Assembly (NCBI RefSeq): GCF_002300555.2
Contig: NZ_NTHN02000004.1
Coordinates: 1 to 64,000 of the forward strand
Reading direction: 5' to 3'
DNA length: 64,000 nt
DNA from: Alloyangia mangrovi
Lineage (GTDB): Bacteria > Pseudomonadota > Alphaproteobacteria > Rhodobacterales > Rhodobacteraceae
Shown piece after piece: positions 18,649 through 29,294 of the stretch. The notes beneath the pieces are model-generated. The model ran no database searches and was not told the DNA's origin. It was given only the letters and a program-made list of their open reading frames with translations. Numbering within the stretch: the stretch's first letter is position 1; each line of letters begins with the position of its first letter. The position numbers were made by a program, and so were the translations under genes.

Positions 18649-19280
18649 AGGATTTCTGGTCCCGCAGGAAAGCCGCCGTCGAGGCCGAGACCCGCGCCGA
18701 AGAGCAGGTGCAGGAAACCGCCCGCCGTGCCGAGACCGAGGCGCAACTTGCCGAGCGCAGCGACGAGGAGCTGCTGGCCGAGGCTGGGCTGCCCGCGCCG
18801 GAAGAGGTCACCGACGGCGAGATGGTCCGCAAGTTCCTCGAGTCGCAGCTGCCGAAGCGCCTGAAGAACCGGGCGCTGCGCACGCTCTGGCGCTCGAACC
18901 CGGTGCTGGCCTGCCTCGACGGGCTGAACGACTACGACACCGATTTCACCGGAGTCACGCCTGCCGCCGACTTCAAGACGACCTACCAGGTCGGAAAGGG
19001 GCTGCTGGCGCATCTCGAATACGTCGGCCGGCAGCAAGCCGAGACCGAGATCGCCGAAACCGAAGCGGAGGAGACTCCGGCGGAACCCGTTGACGCCGGA
19101 ACCGCCTCGATCCGCGCTCCCGAAACCCTCGGCCCGACCGTCGAGGCGCAGCCGGAGATCCCGCCGCTGCAGCCGCTCGAGACGCCGGTCGTACAGACCG
19201 CCCAATTTGACCCCGAGCCCGAGGAAAGCGCCCTGCCCGCCAGCTCGCGACGCATGCGCTTTTCCTTCGAGGCCAGCTGA
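18645..19280 (+). CDS. DUF3306 domain protein (FDH accessory)
   Basis: From a GTG overlapping the DUF3305 stop, the gene encodes 211 residues starting VKDFWSRRKAAVEAE. The first ~60 residues are a charged probable coiled coil. The conserved block FLESQLPKRLKNRALRTLWRSNPVLACLDGLNDYDTDF follows, interspersed here to show the family core. The last ~60 residues are acidic and Pro-rich, likely disordered. Its partner is presumably the DUF3305 product. Its stop overlaps the torD start by one base (TGATG). Confidence 0.8.
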   Translation: MKDFWSRRKAAVEAETRAEEQVQETARRAETEAQLAERSDEELLAEAGLPAPEEVTDGEMVRKFLESQLPKRLKNRALRTLWRSNPVLACLDGLNDYDTDFTGVTPAADFKTTYQVGKGLLAHLEYVGRQQAETEIAETEAEETPAEPVDAGTASIRAPETLGPTVEAQPEIPPLQPLETPVVQTAQFDPEPEESALPASSRRMRFSFEAS

Positions 19281-19912
19281 TGACGGACACGCCTGACATG
19301 ACCGCAGCCGCACAAGCCACTGCCCCGAAGATCGCCGAAGAGGATCGCCTGCGCGCCGATCTCTACAATTTTCTCGGACTGATCCTCGCCCGGCCCGCCG
19401 ACCAGGGGTTGATCGACCAATGCGTCGGGCTGACCGGCGACGCCAGCCCGATCGGCGAGGCGGTGACAACGCTGGCCAAGGTGGCGAAGATCTCCAAACC
19501 CAAGGCGGTGGAGAGCGAGTACAACCGCCTCTTCATCGGCCTCGGCCGCGGCGAGCTGCTGCCCTATGCCTCCTATTACCTGACGGGCTTCCTGAACGAG
19601 AAGCCGCTCGCGCTGCTGCGACAGGACATGACCGCCCGTGGCCTTGCCCGCGCCGAGAACGTCTTCGAGCCCGAGGACAACATCGCCAGCCTCATGGAGA
19701 TGATGGGCGCGATGATCGTCGGCCGCTTCGGCACCCCGGCCACGGTTGGCCAGCAGAAGAGTTTCTTCAACAAGCACATCGCCCCCTGGGCGAGCCATTT
19801 CTATTCGGATCTCGAGGGCGCCAAGAACTCGGTCTTCTACGCCCCGGTCGGACGTCTCGGCCGGGCCTTCATGGAGATCGAGACCGAAGCCTTCCGGATG
19901 AGCGCGGAGTGA
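19280..19912 (+). CDS. TorD/DmsD-family chaperone for FDH alpha maturation
   Basis: This 210-residue all-helical protein has family signatures RADLYNFLGLILARP and ESEYNRLFIGLGRGELLPYASYYLTG. The E-x-x-x-LF-x-G motif is the TorD hallmark. Such chaperones bind the Tat signal peptide of a molybdoenzyme and hold it until the cofactor is inserted. The Tat-dependent alpha subunit two genes downstream is the obvious client. The gene overlaps DUF3306 by one nucleotide. Confidence 0.9.
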   Translation: MTDTPDMTAAAQATAPKIAEEDRLRADLYNFLGLILARPADQGLIDQCVGLTGDASPIGEAVTTLAKVAKISKPKAVESEYNRLFIGLGRGELLPYASYYLTGFLNEKPLALLRQDMTARGLARAENVFEPEDNIASLMEMMGAMIVGRFGTPATVGQQKSFFNKHIAPWASHFYSDLEGAKNSVFYAPVGRLGRAFMEIETEAFRMSAE

Positions 19913-19962
19913 TCCGCAGTATGGCGGGCAACCGCCACAACCCTGAGAGAGGAGGTCTCTCG

Positions 19963-20157
19963 ATGAAGAGGAAAGACGAGGAGGCGACCAGCCGCCGCGA
20001 CTTCCTGAAACTGGCCTCGACGGCAGCGCCGCTCGCGGCGGTCGCCGTGGCGACCAGCACCGGGACCGAGGCCGAGGCCGCCGAGCCCGACCTGTCGTCG
20101 AACAAGATGCAGGACACCGCGCACACGCGCGCCTACTACGCCGCCGCCCGGTTCTGA
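19963..20157 (+). CDS. Small Tat-signal protein of the formate dehydrogenase region
   Basis: This 64-residue protein has an SRRDFLKLAS twin-arginine signal near residues 10-20, an Ala-rich hydrophobic stretch, and a short mature part ending in AYYAAARF. Proteins of this kind (formate dehydrogenase region Tat target) are found just before membrane FDH alpha genes. GAGAGAGGAGG lies ahead of the ATG at 19963, favouring it over the in-frame ATG at 19921. It could escort the FDH complex through Tat; the role is unproven. Confidence 0.8.
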   Translation: MKRKDEEATSRRDFLKLASTAAPLAAVAVATSTGTEAEAAEPDLSSNKMQDTAHTRAYYAAARF

Positions 20158-20281
20158 CCGGACGAGGCACTTCCCGCCAAGGACGACTGGTTGCGTGACG
20201 CCCGACTGTCCAAGGCACCCGATCAACACCAAGCAAGCCAGGCACCATGCGGGGGCCTAGCGCGCAAGGGGAGAGAGAAAC

Positions 20282-23260
20282 ATGTTGAGGAAAAAGACCA
20301 ACGGGGTTGCGCGACGCCCCCAGCGGACAAGTATCCTTTCCGAAGTGGCGAACACTTCGGTTGACCGTCGCGCCTTCCTGCGCGGGTCCGGTCTGGCGAT
20401 CGGCGGCCTCGCGGCCGTGGCCGCCACCGGGGGAACGGTAACCCAGGCCACCGCGGCCACCGCCACCGGCGGCGAGATCAAGACGGTGAAATCCGTCTGC
20501 ACCCACTGCTCGGTCGGCTGTACCGTGATGGCAGAGGTGCAGGGCGGCGTCTGGATCGGCCAGGAGCCCGGTTGGGACAGCCCGTTCAACCTCGGGTCGC
20601 ACTGCGCCAAGGGTGCCTCGGTGCGCGAGCACGCGCATGGCGAGCGCCGCCTGAAGTATCCCATGAAGAAGGTGGGCGGCGAATGGCAGCGCATCTCCTG
20701 GGAGCAGGCGATCAACGAGATCGGCGACCAGATGCTTTCGATCCGCGACAGCTCGGGCCCTGACTCGGTCTACTGGCTCGGCTCGGCCAAGCACAGCAAC
20801 GAGCAGGCCTACCTGTTCCGCAAGTTCGCCGCCTACTGGGGCACGAACAACGTGGATCACCAAGCGCGGATCTGCCACTCGACCACCGTTGCGGGCGTTG
20901 CGAACACATGGGGCTACGGCGCCATGACCAACTCCTACAACGACATCCACAACTCCAAGGCGATCTTCATCATCGGCGGCAACCCGGCCGAGGCGCACCC
21001 CGTCTCGCTGCAGCACGTTCTGAAGGCCAAGGAACAGAACAACGCGCCGCTGATCGTCTGCGACCCGCGCTTCACCCGCACCGCCGCCCATGCGGACGAA
21101 TACGTGCGGTTCCGTCCGGGTTCGGACGTGGCGCTGGTCTGGGGCCTGCTGTGGCACATCTTCGAGAACGGCTGGGAAGACAAGGACTTCATCCGCAGCC
21201 GCGTCTGGGGGATGGATCAGATCCGCACCGAGGTCGCCAAGTGGACCCCGGACGAGGTCGAGCGTGTCACCGGCGTGCCGGGCGGCCAGCTCGAGCGCGT
21301 GGCGCGGACGCTGGCCAACAACCGTCCGGGCACCGTGATCTGGTGCATGGGCGGCACCCAGCACACCAACGGCAACAACAACACCCGCGCCTATTGCATC
21401 CTGCAGCTTGCACTGGGGAACATGGGCACCGCCGGCGGCGGCACCAACATCTTCCGCGGCCATGACAACGTGCAGGGCGCAACCGACCTCGGCGTGCTCG
21501 CCGACACGCTGCCGGGCTACTATGGCCTGACCGCGGGGGCCTGGGCCCACTGGGCCCGCGTCTGGGAGGAAGACCTCGACTGGCTCAAGTCCCGCTTCGC
21601 CATGCTGAAAGGCAAGGACGGCAAGGACAAGGAGATGATGGGTCTGACCGGCATCCCGGTCTCGCGCTGGATCGATGGCGTGCTCGAGGCGAAGGAAAAC
21701 CTCGAACAGCCCGACAACACCCGCGCGATGGTGTTCTGGGGCCACGCCCCGAACTCGCAGACCCGCCTCAAGGAAATGAAGACGGCGATGGAGAAGCTCG
21801 ACCTGCTGGTCGTGGTCGATCCCTATCCCACCGTCTCGGCGATCCTGCACGACCGCACCGACAACACCTACCTGCTGCCGGCGGCCACGCAGTTCGAGAC
21901 CTACGGCTCGGTCACCGCGTCGAACCGCTCGCTGCAGTGGCGTGAAAAGGTCGTCGACCCGCTCTTCGAGTCCCTGCCCGATCACATCATCATGCACAAG
22001 TTCGCCACCAAGTTCGGCTTTGCGGATCGCCTGTTCCGCAACATCGAGGTGAACGGCGAAGAGCCCCTGCTCGAGGATCTGACCCGCGAGTTCAACAAGG
22101 GCATGTGGACCGTGGGCTATACCGGCCAGTCGCCGGAGCGGCTGCGGATGCACATGGAGAACCAGCACACCTTCGATCGCACCACGCTGCGGGCGAACGG
22201 TGGGCCGGCGGATGGCGACTTCTACGGCATGCCTTGGCCCTGCTGGGGCACGCCCGAGATGAACCACCCGGGCTCGGCCAACCTCTACGACCTGTCGCTG
22301 GCGGTGAAGGATGGCGGCCTGCCGTTCCGTGCTCGCTACGGCGTGGAATACGAGGGGCAGAACCTGCTGGCCGAGGGCTCCTACACCGTCGGATCAGAGA
22401 TCGAGGACGGCTATCCCGAGTTCACCATGCAGATGCTGATCGATCTCGGCTGGGACAAGGACCTCACCACCTACGAGCGTCGGATGATCGAGTGGGTGGC
22501 CGGCTACATCGACTCGCGCCCGGACACCGACACCGAGGTCGGCGAGCAGTCGCAGACCGGTCCCTACCCGTCCGACTTCGCCGAGCAGATCGGCGGCGTG
22601 AACTGGAAGACCGACCTTTCGGGCGGCATCCAGCGCGTGGCGATCCTGCATGGTTGCGCCCCCTACGGCAACGCCAAGGCCCGCTGCGTGGTCTGGACCT
22701 TCCCGGATCCGGTCCCGCTGCACCGCGAGCCGCTCTACACCAACCGACGCGATCTGGTGGCCGACTACCCGACCTACGAGGACAAGTCCTTCTGGCGGGT
22801 GCCGACCATGTATGCTTCGATCCAGAAGAACGACTTCTCGAAGGACTACCCGATCATCCTCACCTCCGGCCGTCTGGTCGAATACGAGGGTGGCGGCGAC
22901 GAGACCCGGTCCAACCCGTGGCTCGCCGAGCTCCAGCAGAACATGTTCATCGAGATCAACCCGCGCGACGCCAACAACCTTGGTGTGCGGGACGGGGCGG
23001 ACGTCTGGGTCGAGGGCCCCGAGGGCGGCAAGGTCAAGGTCATGGCCATGGTCACCCCGCGGGTCGGAGAGGGCGTTGCCTTCATGCCCTTCCACTTCGG
23101 TGGCCATTTCGAAGGGGTCGACCAGCGGTCGAAATACCCTGAGGGGGCGGACCCGATCGTGCTGGGCGAATCCACCAACACCGCGCAGACCTATGGCTAC
23201 GACTCCGTCACGCAGATGCAGGAGACCAAGGCCACACTCTGCAAGATCATGCCGGCGTAA
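20282..23260 (+). CDS. Periplasmic formate dehydrogenase alpha subunit (FDH3/FDO type, Tat-exported)
   Basis: This 992-residue catalytic subunit has a twin-arginine signal VDRRAFLRGSG (Arg29-Arg30) and Ala-rich h-region. The [4Fe-4S] motif is CTHCSVGC, completed by the CAKG Cys. Bis-MGD domains follow, with the metal ligand Cys198 in ARICHSTT; there is no in-frame TGA, so it is not a selenoprotein. Shortly after, GYGAMTNS and IIGGNPAEAHP match the family. It oxidises formate in the periplasm and passes electrons to the adjacent beta and gamma subunits. AGGGGAGAGAG precedes the ATG. Confidence 0.95.
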   Translation: MLRKKTNGVARRPQRTSILSEVANTSVDRRAFLRGSGLAIGGLAAVAATGGTVTQATAATATGGEIKTVKSVCTHCSVGCTVMAEVQGGVWIGQEPGWDSPFNLGSHCAKGASVREHAHGERRLKYPMKKVGGEWQRISWEQAINEIGDQMLSIRDSSGPDSVYWLGSAKHSNEQAYLFRKFAAYWGTNNVDHQARICHSTTVAGVANTWGYGAMTNSYNDIHNSKAIFIIGGNPAEAHPVSLQHVLKAKEQNNAPLIVCDPRFTRTAAHADEYVRFRPGSDVALVWGLLWHIFENGWEDKDFIRSRVWGMDQIRTEVAKWTPDEVERVTGVPGGQLERVARTLANNRPGTVIWCMGGTQHTNGNNNTRAYCILQLALGNMGTAGGGTNIFRGHDNVQGATDLGVLADTLPGYYGLTAGAWAHWARVWEEDLDWLKSRFAMLKGKDGKDKEMMGLTGIPVSRWIDGVLEAKENLEQPDNTRAMVFWGHAPNSQTRLKEMKTAMEKLDLLVVVDPYPTVSAILHDRTDNTYLLPAATQFETYGSVTASNRSLQWREKVVDPLFESLPDHIIMHKFATKFGFADRLFRNIEVNGEEPLLEDLTREFNKGMWTVGYTGQSPERLRMHMENQHTFDRTTLRANGGPADGDFYGMPWPCWGTPEMNHPGSANLYDLSLAVKDGGLPFRARYGVEYEGQNLLAEGSYTVGSEIEDGYPEFTMQMLIDLGWDKDLTTYERRMIEWVAGYIDSRPDTDTEVGEQSQTGPYPSDFAEQIGGVNWKTDLSGGIQRVAILHGCAPYGNAKARCVVWTFPDPVPLHREPLYTNRRDLVADYPTYEDKSFWRVPTMYASIQKNDFSKDYPIILTSGRLVEYEGGGDETRSNPWLAELQQNMFIEINPRDANNLGVRDGADVWVEGPEGGKVKVMAMVTPRVGEGVAFMPFHFGGHFEGVDQRSKYPEGADPIVLGESTNTAQTYGYDSVTQMQETKATLCKIMPA

Positions 23261-23272
23261 GGAGAGCGAGAC

Positions 23273-23866
23273 ATGGCAAGAGCTAAATTCCTCTGCGATG
23301 CCGAGCGCTGCATCGAGTGCAACGCCTGCGTCACCGCGTGCAAGAACGAGCACGAGGTTCCGTGGGGCATCAACCGACGGCGGGTGGTGACCATTCAGGA
23401 CGGCCAGCCGGGCGAACGCTCGATCTCGGTCGCCTGCATGCACTGCTCGGACGCGCCCTGTATGGCCGTCTGCCCGGTGGACTGCTTCTACCAGACCGAA
23501 GAAGGTGTGGTGCTGCACTCCAAGGACCTGTGCATCGGCTGCGGCTACTGCTTCTACGCGTGCCCCTTTGGCGCGCCGCAGTACCCGCAGGCAGGCAACT
23601 TCGGCTCCCGCGGCAAGATGGACAAGTGCACCTTCTGCAACGGCGGCCCGGAAGAGAACAACTCCGCGGCCGAGTTCCAGAAGTACGGGCGCAACCGGAT
23701 CGCCGAGGGCAAGCTGCCCATCTGCGCCGAGATGTGCTCGACCAAGGCCCTGCTGGCCGGGGACGGCGACCAGGTGTCGGCGATCTACCGCGAGCGCGTG
23801 GTCGCCCGCGGCTTCGGCTCGGGCGCCTGGGGCTGGGGCACTGCCTACGACGAAAAGGCCAACTGA
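23273..23866 (+). CDS. Formate dehydrogenase beta subunit (FDH3-type ferredoxin)
   Basis: This 197-residue protein has four [4Fe-4S] cluster motifs: CIECNACVTACKNEH, CMHCSDAPCMAVCP, CIGCGYCFYACP, and the dispersed set CTFC with CAEMC. It lacks its own signal peptide, as usual, and would be co-exported with the alpha subunit. It wires electrons to the gamma subunit hemes. It is shorter than E. coli FdoH because the C-terminal membrane anchor is absent, the FDH3 form. A 12-bp gap and AGGAG site link it to the alpha gene. Confidence 0.94.
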   Translation: MARAKFLCDAERCIECNACVTACKNEHEVPWGINRRRVVTIQDGQPGERSISVACMHCSDAPCMAVCPVDCFYQTEEGVVLHSKDLCIGCGYCFYACPFGAPQYPQAGNFGSRGKMDKCTFCNGGPEENNSAAEFQKYGRNRIAEGKLPICAEMCSTKALLAGDGDQVSAIYRERVVARGFGSGAWGWGTAYDEKAN

Positions 23867-23874
23867 GCCAAGCA

Positions 23875-23896
23875 CGGCGGGCTCTCGGGCCCGCCG
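23875..23896 (+). other. Intercistronic hairpin between FDH beta and gamma genes
   Basis: CGGCGGGC at 23875-23882 pairs with GCCCGCCG at 23889-23896, with a 6-nt loop, 9 nt after the beta stop. There is no T tract, so it more likely protects the upstream mRNA or causes partial termination than ends transcription. Confidence 0.5.
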
Positions 23897-23979
23897 ACAA
23901 CGCAACGAAGTCCCGCGCGGGGCGGCGCCTGCCGCCGTTCCGCGCGATTCTCGCGTGACCCTACTTCATGGAGACGACC

Positions 23980-25188
23980 ATGCTGCGCCACCTGCTGGCA
24001 CTTTTCGCACTGGTCCTGATGACCGCCGCCCCCTTGGGCGTCGCGGCGCAGGGCACTCTTCTTCCGCCCGAGCCCGACCGCTCCGCCACCGGCGGCGCGC
24101 AGACGCTCGAGGACATCATGCGCAGGCAGGCGGGCATCAAGGTCGATGACAGCTTCCGGCGCGAGAACATCGGCGGCGACGCCACCAACGTTCCGGGCAT
24201 GGGTCCGCTCGGCGGTGCCTCCGACCCCGAGCTCTGGCGCGCCCTGCGCTACAACGAGGCCGACGTGCGCGCCTCGACGATTAACCCCAACGGCAAAGTC
24301 CTGATCCAGGACGGCGGCATGTGGTGGCTGAGCTTCCGCCGCGGCCCGCTCGCCACCTATGGCGGCTGGCTGCTGCTCGGCACCATCGGCCTGCTCGCGG
24401 TCTTCTTCCTGCTGCGCGGCCGCATCAAGATCGACGGCGGCAAGGCCGGCAGCACCGTGCAGCGCTTCAAGTGGATCGAGCGTTTCGCCCACTGGACGCT
24501 GGCCGGCTCCTTCCTGCTGCTCGGCTTCACCGGGCTCTTCACCCTCTTCGGGCGCAAGTACCTGGTGCCGCTGCTGGGCCATGAGTTCAACTCGACGCTG
24601 CTGCACTATTCGAAGTTCATCCACAACAACGTCAGTTGGGCCTTCATGCTCGGGCTGATCATGGTCTTCGTCATGTGGGTCTGGCACAACATCCCCGACC
24701 GCACCGACATCACATGGTTCGCCCAGGCCGGCGGCATCATCGGCAAGAAGCACCCTCCGGCGAAGAAGTTCAACGCCGGCCAGAAGATCATCTTCTGGGG
24801 GGTGATCCTGCTCGGAGCCTCGGTCTCGGTCTCGGGGCTGTCGCTGCTCTTCCCCTTCGACATGCCGCTCTTTGCCCACACCTTCTCGGTGCTCAACGAC
24901 TGGGGCGTGCCGGGATGGTTCGGTATGGACGCCTTCCCGGTCCAGCTTGCCCCGCAGGAAGAGATGCAGTTCGCCCAGCTCTGGCACGCCATCGTCGCCT
25001 TCCTGCTGATGGCGGTCATCATCGGCCACATCTACATCGGCACGATCGGCATGGAGGGCGCCTACGACGCCATGGGCTCGGGCCAGGTCGACGAGAACTG
25101 GGCGCATCAGCACCACTCGATCTGGTACGAAAAGGTCAAGGAGCGCGAGGCCGCAGAGGCCGGCAAGTCGGCCACCCCGGCGGAGTGA
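23980..25188 (+). CDS. Formate dehydrogenase gamma subunit (cytochrome b membrane anchor)
   Basis: This 402-residue protein starts with a signal peptide (MLRHLLALFALVLM) and a ~90-residue periplasmic part. Five hydrophobic segments follow; conserved His residues such as those in RFAHWTLAG and LWHAIVAF are the expected heme b ligands. It takes electrons from the beta subunit and reduces quinone. I prefer ATG 23980 because GGAG lies 6 nt before it; ATG 23968 adds only four residues. It is larger than E. coli FdoI, as usual for the alphaproteobacterial FDH3 gamma. Its stop overlaps the next GTG. Confidence 0.9.
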   Translation: MLRHLLALFALVLMTAAPLGVAAQGTLLPPEPDRSATGGAQTLEDIMRRQAGIKVDDSFRRENIGGDATNVPGMGPLGGASDPELWRALRYNEADVRASTINPNGKVLIQDGGMWWLSFRRGPLATYGGWLLLGTIGLLAVFFLLRGRIKIDGGKAGSTVQRFKWIERFAHWTLAGSFLLLGFTGLFTLFGRKYLVPLLGHEFNSTLLHYSKFIHNNVSWAFMLGLIMVFVMWVWHNIPDRTDITWFAQAGGIIGKKHPPAKKFNAGQKIIFWGVILLGASVSVSGLSLLFPFDMPLFAHTFSVLNDWGVPGWFGMDAFPVQLAPQEEMQFAQLWHAIVAFLLMAVIIGHIYIGTIGMEGAYDAMGSGQVDENWAHQHHSIWYEKVKEREAAEAGKSATPAE

Positions 25189-26468
25189 CCGAGGTGGGCC
25201 GCCTGGCCTTGATCCTGAGCCTGATGCTCTGCGCCGCCCCTGCGGCGGCGCAGGACTTCGCCACGCTCAAAGGCCACGGCGGGCCGATCATGGGTATCGC
25301 CGTCTCGCCCTCGGGGCAGGTGGCGACCGGCAGCTTCGACAATTCCGTGGGTCTCTGGACCGGCACCACCCCGCATTGGCTCGAGGGCCATGCCGCGGCG
25401 GTGACCGCCCTGGCCTGGGGGCCCGAGGGCATGCTGGTCTCGGGCGGCGACGATTTCGCCGTGCGGGTCTGGGGCGATGCCCCGCGCGTGCTGGGCAAGC
25501 ACCAGGGCAAGGTCGCGGCGCTGGCGGTCTCGCCGGATGGCGCGACCGTCGCCAGCGGCAGCTGGGACGGCTCTGTCATGCTCTGGCCGCTGGACGGCGC
25601 CGATGGCACCGCCCTGCCCGCCCCCGGCGCAGGGGTGAACGCCTTGGCCTGGGACGGTCCCGAAACGCTCTACGCCGCGACCATGGCTGGTGCGCTGCTG
25701 CGCTACGACCTCGGCACCGGTGAGGCTCCCGTCGCCCTCGTCCAGCACGGCTTCGGCATCAACCGGCTGGCACTCGGCCCCGGCTGGATCGCCTATGGCG
25801 CGGTCGATGGCGGCACCCGGGTGCTCGATCTGCAGACCGGTGCAGAGATCGCCGATCTGACACTCGACCGCCGGCCGATCCTCGCCCTGTCCTACAACAC
25901 CCCCACGCATCAGCTCGCCGTGGGCGATGGCGAGGGCTACATCATGATCGTCGACACCGAAAACTGGCAGATCACCAGAGACTTCCGCGCCACCCGGCAG
26001 GGGCCCGTCTGGGCGCTCGCCTTTTCGCCCGACGGCAAGGTGATCCACGCCGGCGGGCTCGACGACGTGGCCTACTCATGGCCGGTCGAGGCGCTCGACG
26101 TCTTCGAGCCCGGCATCACGGGCGAGCGCAGCTTCCTGCGCGCCGCCGAGACCATGCCCAACGGCGAGCGGCAATTCATGCGCAAATGTTCGATCTGCCA
26201 CGCCCTTACCCCCGGCCCCTCGCGCAAGGCCGGGCCCACGCTGCACGGCGTCTTCGGCCGCCGCGCCGGCACCGTGCCGGGCTACAGCTACTCCGACACG
26301 CTGGACGGATCCGACATCACATGGAACGCGGCCACGATCGACGCGCTTTTCGATCAGGGCCCGGACCACTACATTCCCGGCTCGAAGATGCCCATGCAGG
26401 TGATCGCGGGCGGCAGCGACCGGGCCGATCTGATAGACTACCTTAAACAGGCCACCAAAGGAGAGTGA
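25185..26468 (+). CDS. WD40 beta-propeller fused to a C-terminal cytochrome c domain
   Basis: This 427-residue secreted protein starts at a GTG that overlaps the FDH gamma stop. It has a signal peptide (LALILSLMLCAAPAAAQ) and about seven WD40-like blades from residue 25 to about 310, each with GH...AVSPxG...SW-type repeats. A mono-heme c domain follows with CSICH at 335-339 and a Met ligand in SKMPM. Fusion of a periplasmic propeller to cytochrome c within an FDH operon suggests an electron exit from the FDH complex toward periplasmic cytochromes, or an assembly scaffold. This is inference; the domains are plain. Confidence 0.85.
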   Translation: MTEVGRLALILSLMLCAAPAAAQDFATLKGHGGPIMGIAVSPSGQVATGSFDNSVGLWTGTTPHWLEGHAAAVTALAWGPEGMLVSGGDDFAVRVWGDAPRVLGKHQGKVAALAVSPDGATVASGSWDGSVMLWPLDGADGTALPAPGAGVNALAWDGPETLYAATMAGALLRYDLGTGEAPVALVQHGFGINRLALGPGWIAYGAVDGGTRVLDLQTGAEIADLTLDRRPILALSYNTPTHQLAVGDGEGYIMIVDTENWQITRDFRATRQGPVWALAFSPDGKVIHAGGLDDVAYSWPVEALDVFEPGITGERSFLRAAETMPNGERQFMRKCSICHALTPGPSRKAGPTLHGVFGRRAGTVPGYSYSDTLDGSDITWNAATIDALFDQGPDHYIPGSKMPMQVIAGGSDRADLIDYLKQATKGE

Positions 26469-26474
26469 CCGCAT

Positions 26475-26600
26475 ATGAAAGCCATGTTCACAGGCTTCGC
26501 CGCCATCATCGTCATCGGCATCGCCGCCTATTTCGGGCTGCACGAGATCGGCATGTCCTCTGCCGAGGTCTATTCCAGCCCCAACGTCCGCCACGACTGA
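26475..26600 (+). CDS. Small single-pass membrane protein (41 residues)
   Basis: An ATG 6 bp after the cytochrome gene opens a 41-residue frame with one membrane helix (FAAIIVIGIAAYFGLHEIG) and a polar tail ending NVRHD. Shine-Dalgarno AAAGGAGAG lies before it, overlapping the preceding stop. It is too small for most gene finders. Position in the operon suggests a subunit or assembly peptide of the membrane FDH, as with small anchors of other respiratory complexes. Confidence 0.65.
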   Translation: MKAMFTGFAAIIVIGIAAYFGLHEIGMSSAEVYSSPNVRHD

Positions 26601-26610
26601 TCGTGCACGG

Positions 26611-27987
<1,377 letters not shown>

Positions 27988-28027
27988 GCTGCGGCAAGTC
28001 CCGAGCCGAGCAGCCCCCGGAGTCCCC

Positions 28028-29294
28028 ATGAACAGCACCCTCAACTTCACAGGATGGCGCAAGGCCGTCGCGGCCGCGCTCCTGGCCTGCGGCTGCCTCG
28101 CCTCCCCTGCCGTCGCCCTCGACCGCGGCGCCGTCGAGGGCCAGTTCCGCGGCTGGCTCGAACAGACGGTCTGGCCGCAGGCGGCGCGCAAGGGCGTGAC
28201 ACGCGGCACCTTCGAGGCGGCCTTTGCGGGCGTGCATCTCAACTGGGATCTGCCGGACCTCGTGCCCCCCCGGCACCAAGCCACAGACTCCCAAGGAGCA
28301 GCGCCAGGCCGAGTTCGGCCAGCCCGCGAAATACTTCAACCGCGGCTCCATCGACAGCGCGACCGCGATCGGGCGGCAGATGGCCCGGCAGCACGCCCCG
28401 GCCCTCGCGGCGACCGAAAGGGCCACCGGCGTGCCCGGCCGGATCATCCTCGGCATCTGGGGGCGCGAGAGCGGCTATGGCCGCGTGGCGATCCCGCACA
28501 GCGCCTTCGAGGTGCTGGGCACCAAGGGCTTCATGTCGACCCGCGCCGACTACTTCACCGCAGAGCTGATCGCGGCATTGCAGATCGCGCAGGCCGGGCA
28601 CGCCCCCGCCGGGGCGATGAAAAGCTCTTGGGCCGGGGCGCTGGGGCAGCCGCAGTTCATGCCGTCGAACTTCCTGAAATACGCCGCCGACGGCAATGGC
28701 GACGGCCACGCGGACATCTGGCGCTCGGAGTCCGACACCATCGCCTCTATCGGCAGCTACCTCGCCAAACACGGCTGGCAGAGCGGGCGCGACTGGGGCT
28801 TCGAGGTCCGCGTGCCGGCCTCGGTCTCCTGCACGCTGGAAGGCCCCGATCAGGGCAAGCGGATCTCGGACTGGGAGAAGATGGGCATCACCCGCGTCTC
28901 CGGGCGCCCCTTCCCCGAAAACGAACGGCGCGGCGAGGGCTTCCTGCTGATGCCCGCCGGGCGGCACGGGCCTGCGTTCATCGTGACGCCGAATTTCTAC
29001 GTGCTGAAGGACTACAACATGAGCGATCTCTACGCGCTCTTCGTCGGCCACGTGGGCGACCGCATCCAATACGGCTCAGGCGATTTCAGCGCGCCATGGG
29101 GCAAGGTCGGTGGGCTCTACCGCTCGGACGTCGCCGCCATGCAGCGGGCGCTCGAGCGGCAGGGCCATGACGTCGGCGGCGCCGACGGGCTGCCGGGATT
29201 CAAGACCCGCCGCTCGATCGGCCGCTGGCAGGAGGCGCAGGGGCGTCCCGCCACCTGCTTCCCCGAGGCCGCGATGAAGGCGGCGTTGCGCTAG
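28028..29294 (+). CDS. Lytic murein transglycosylase (MltB-like) with C-terminal PG-binding domain, frameshifted
   Basis: The gene encodes a periplasmic peptidoglycan lyase. The first ~80 codons give a signal peptide and the family N-terminus (FRGWLEQTVWPQAARKGV). At 28265-28271 a run of seven C shifts the frame. Removing one C lets the frame continue as GTKPQTPKEQRQAEFGQPAKY and on through the catalytic domain (IILGIWGRESGYG with the catalytic Glu, GALGQPQFMPSNF). The end is a peptidoglycan-binding domain (MQRALERQGHDVGGADG). Corrected length is 421 residues. Its TAG shares 4 nt with the converging regulator's TAG. Confidence 0.85.
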
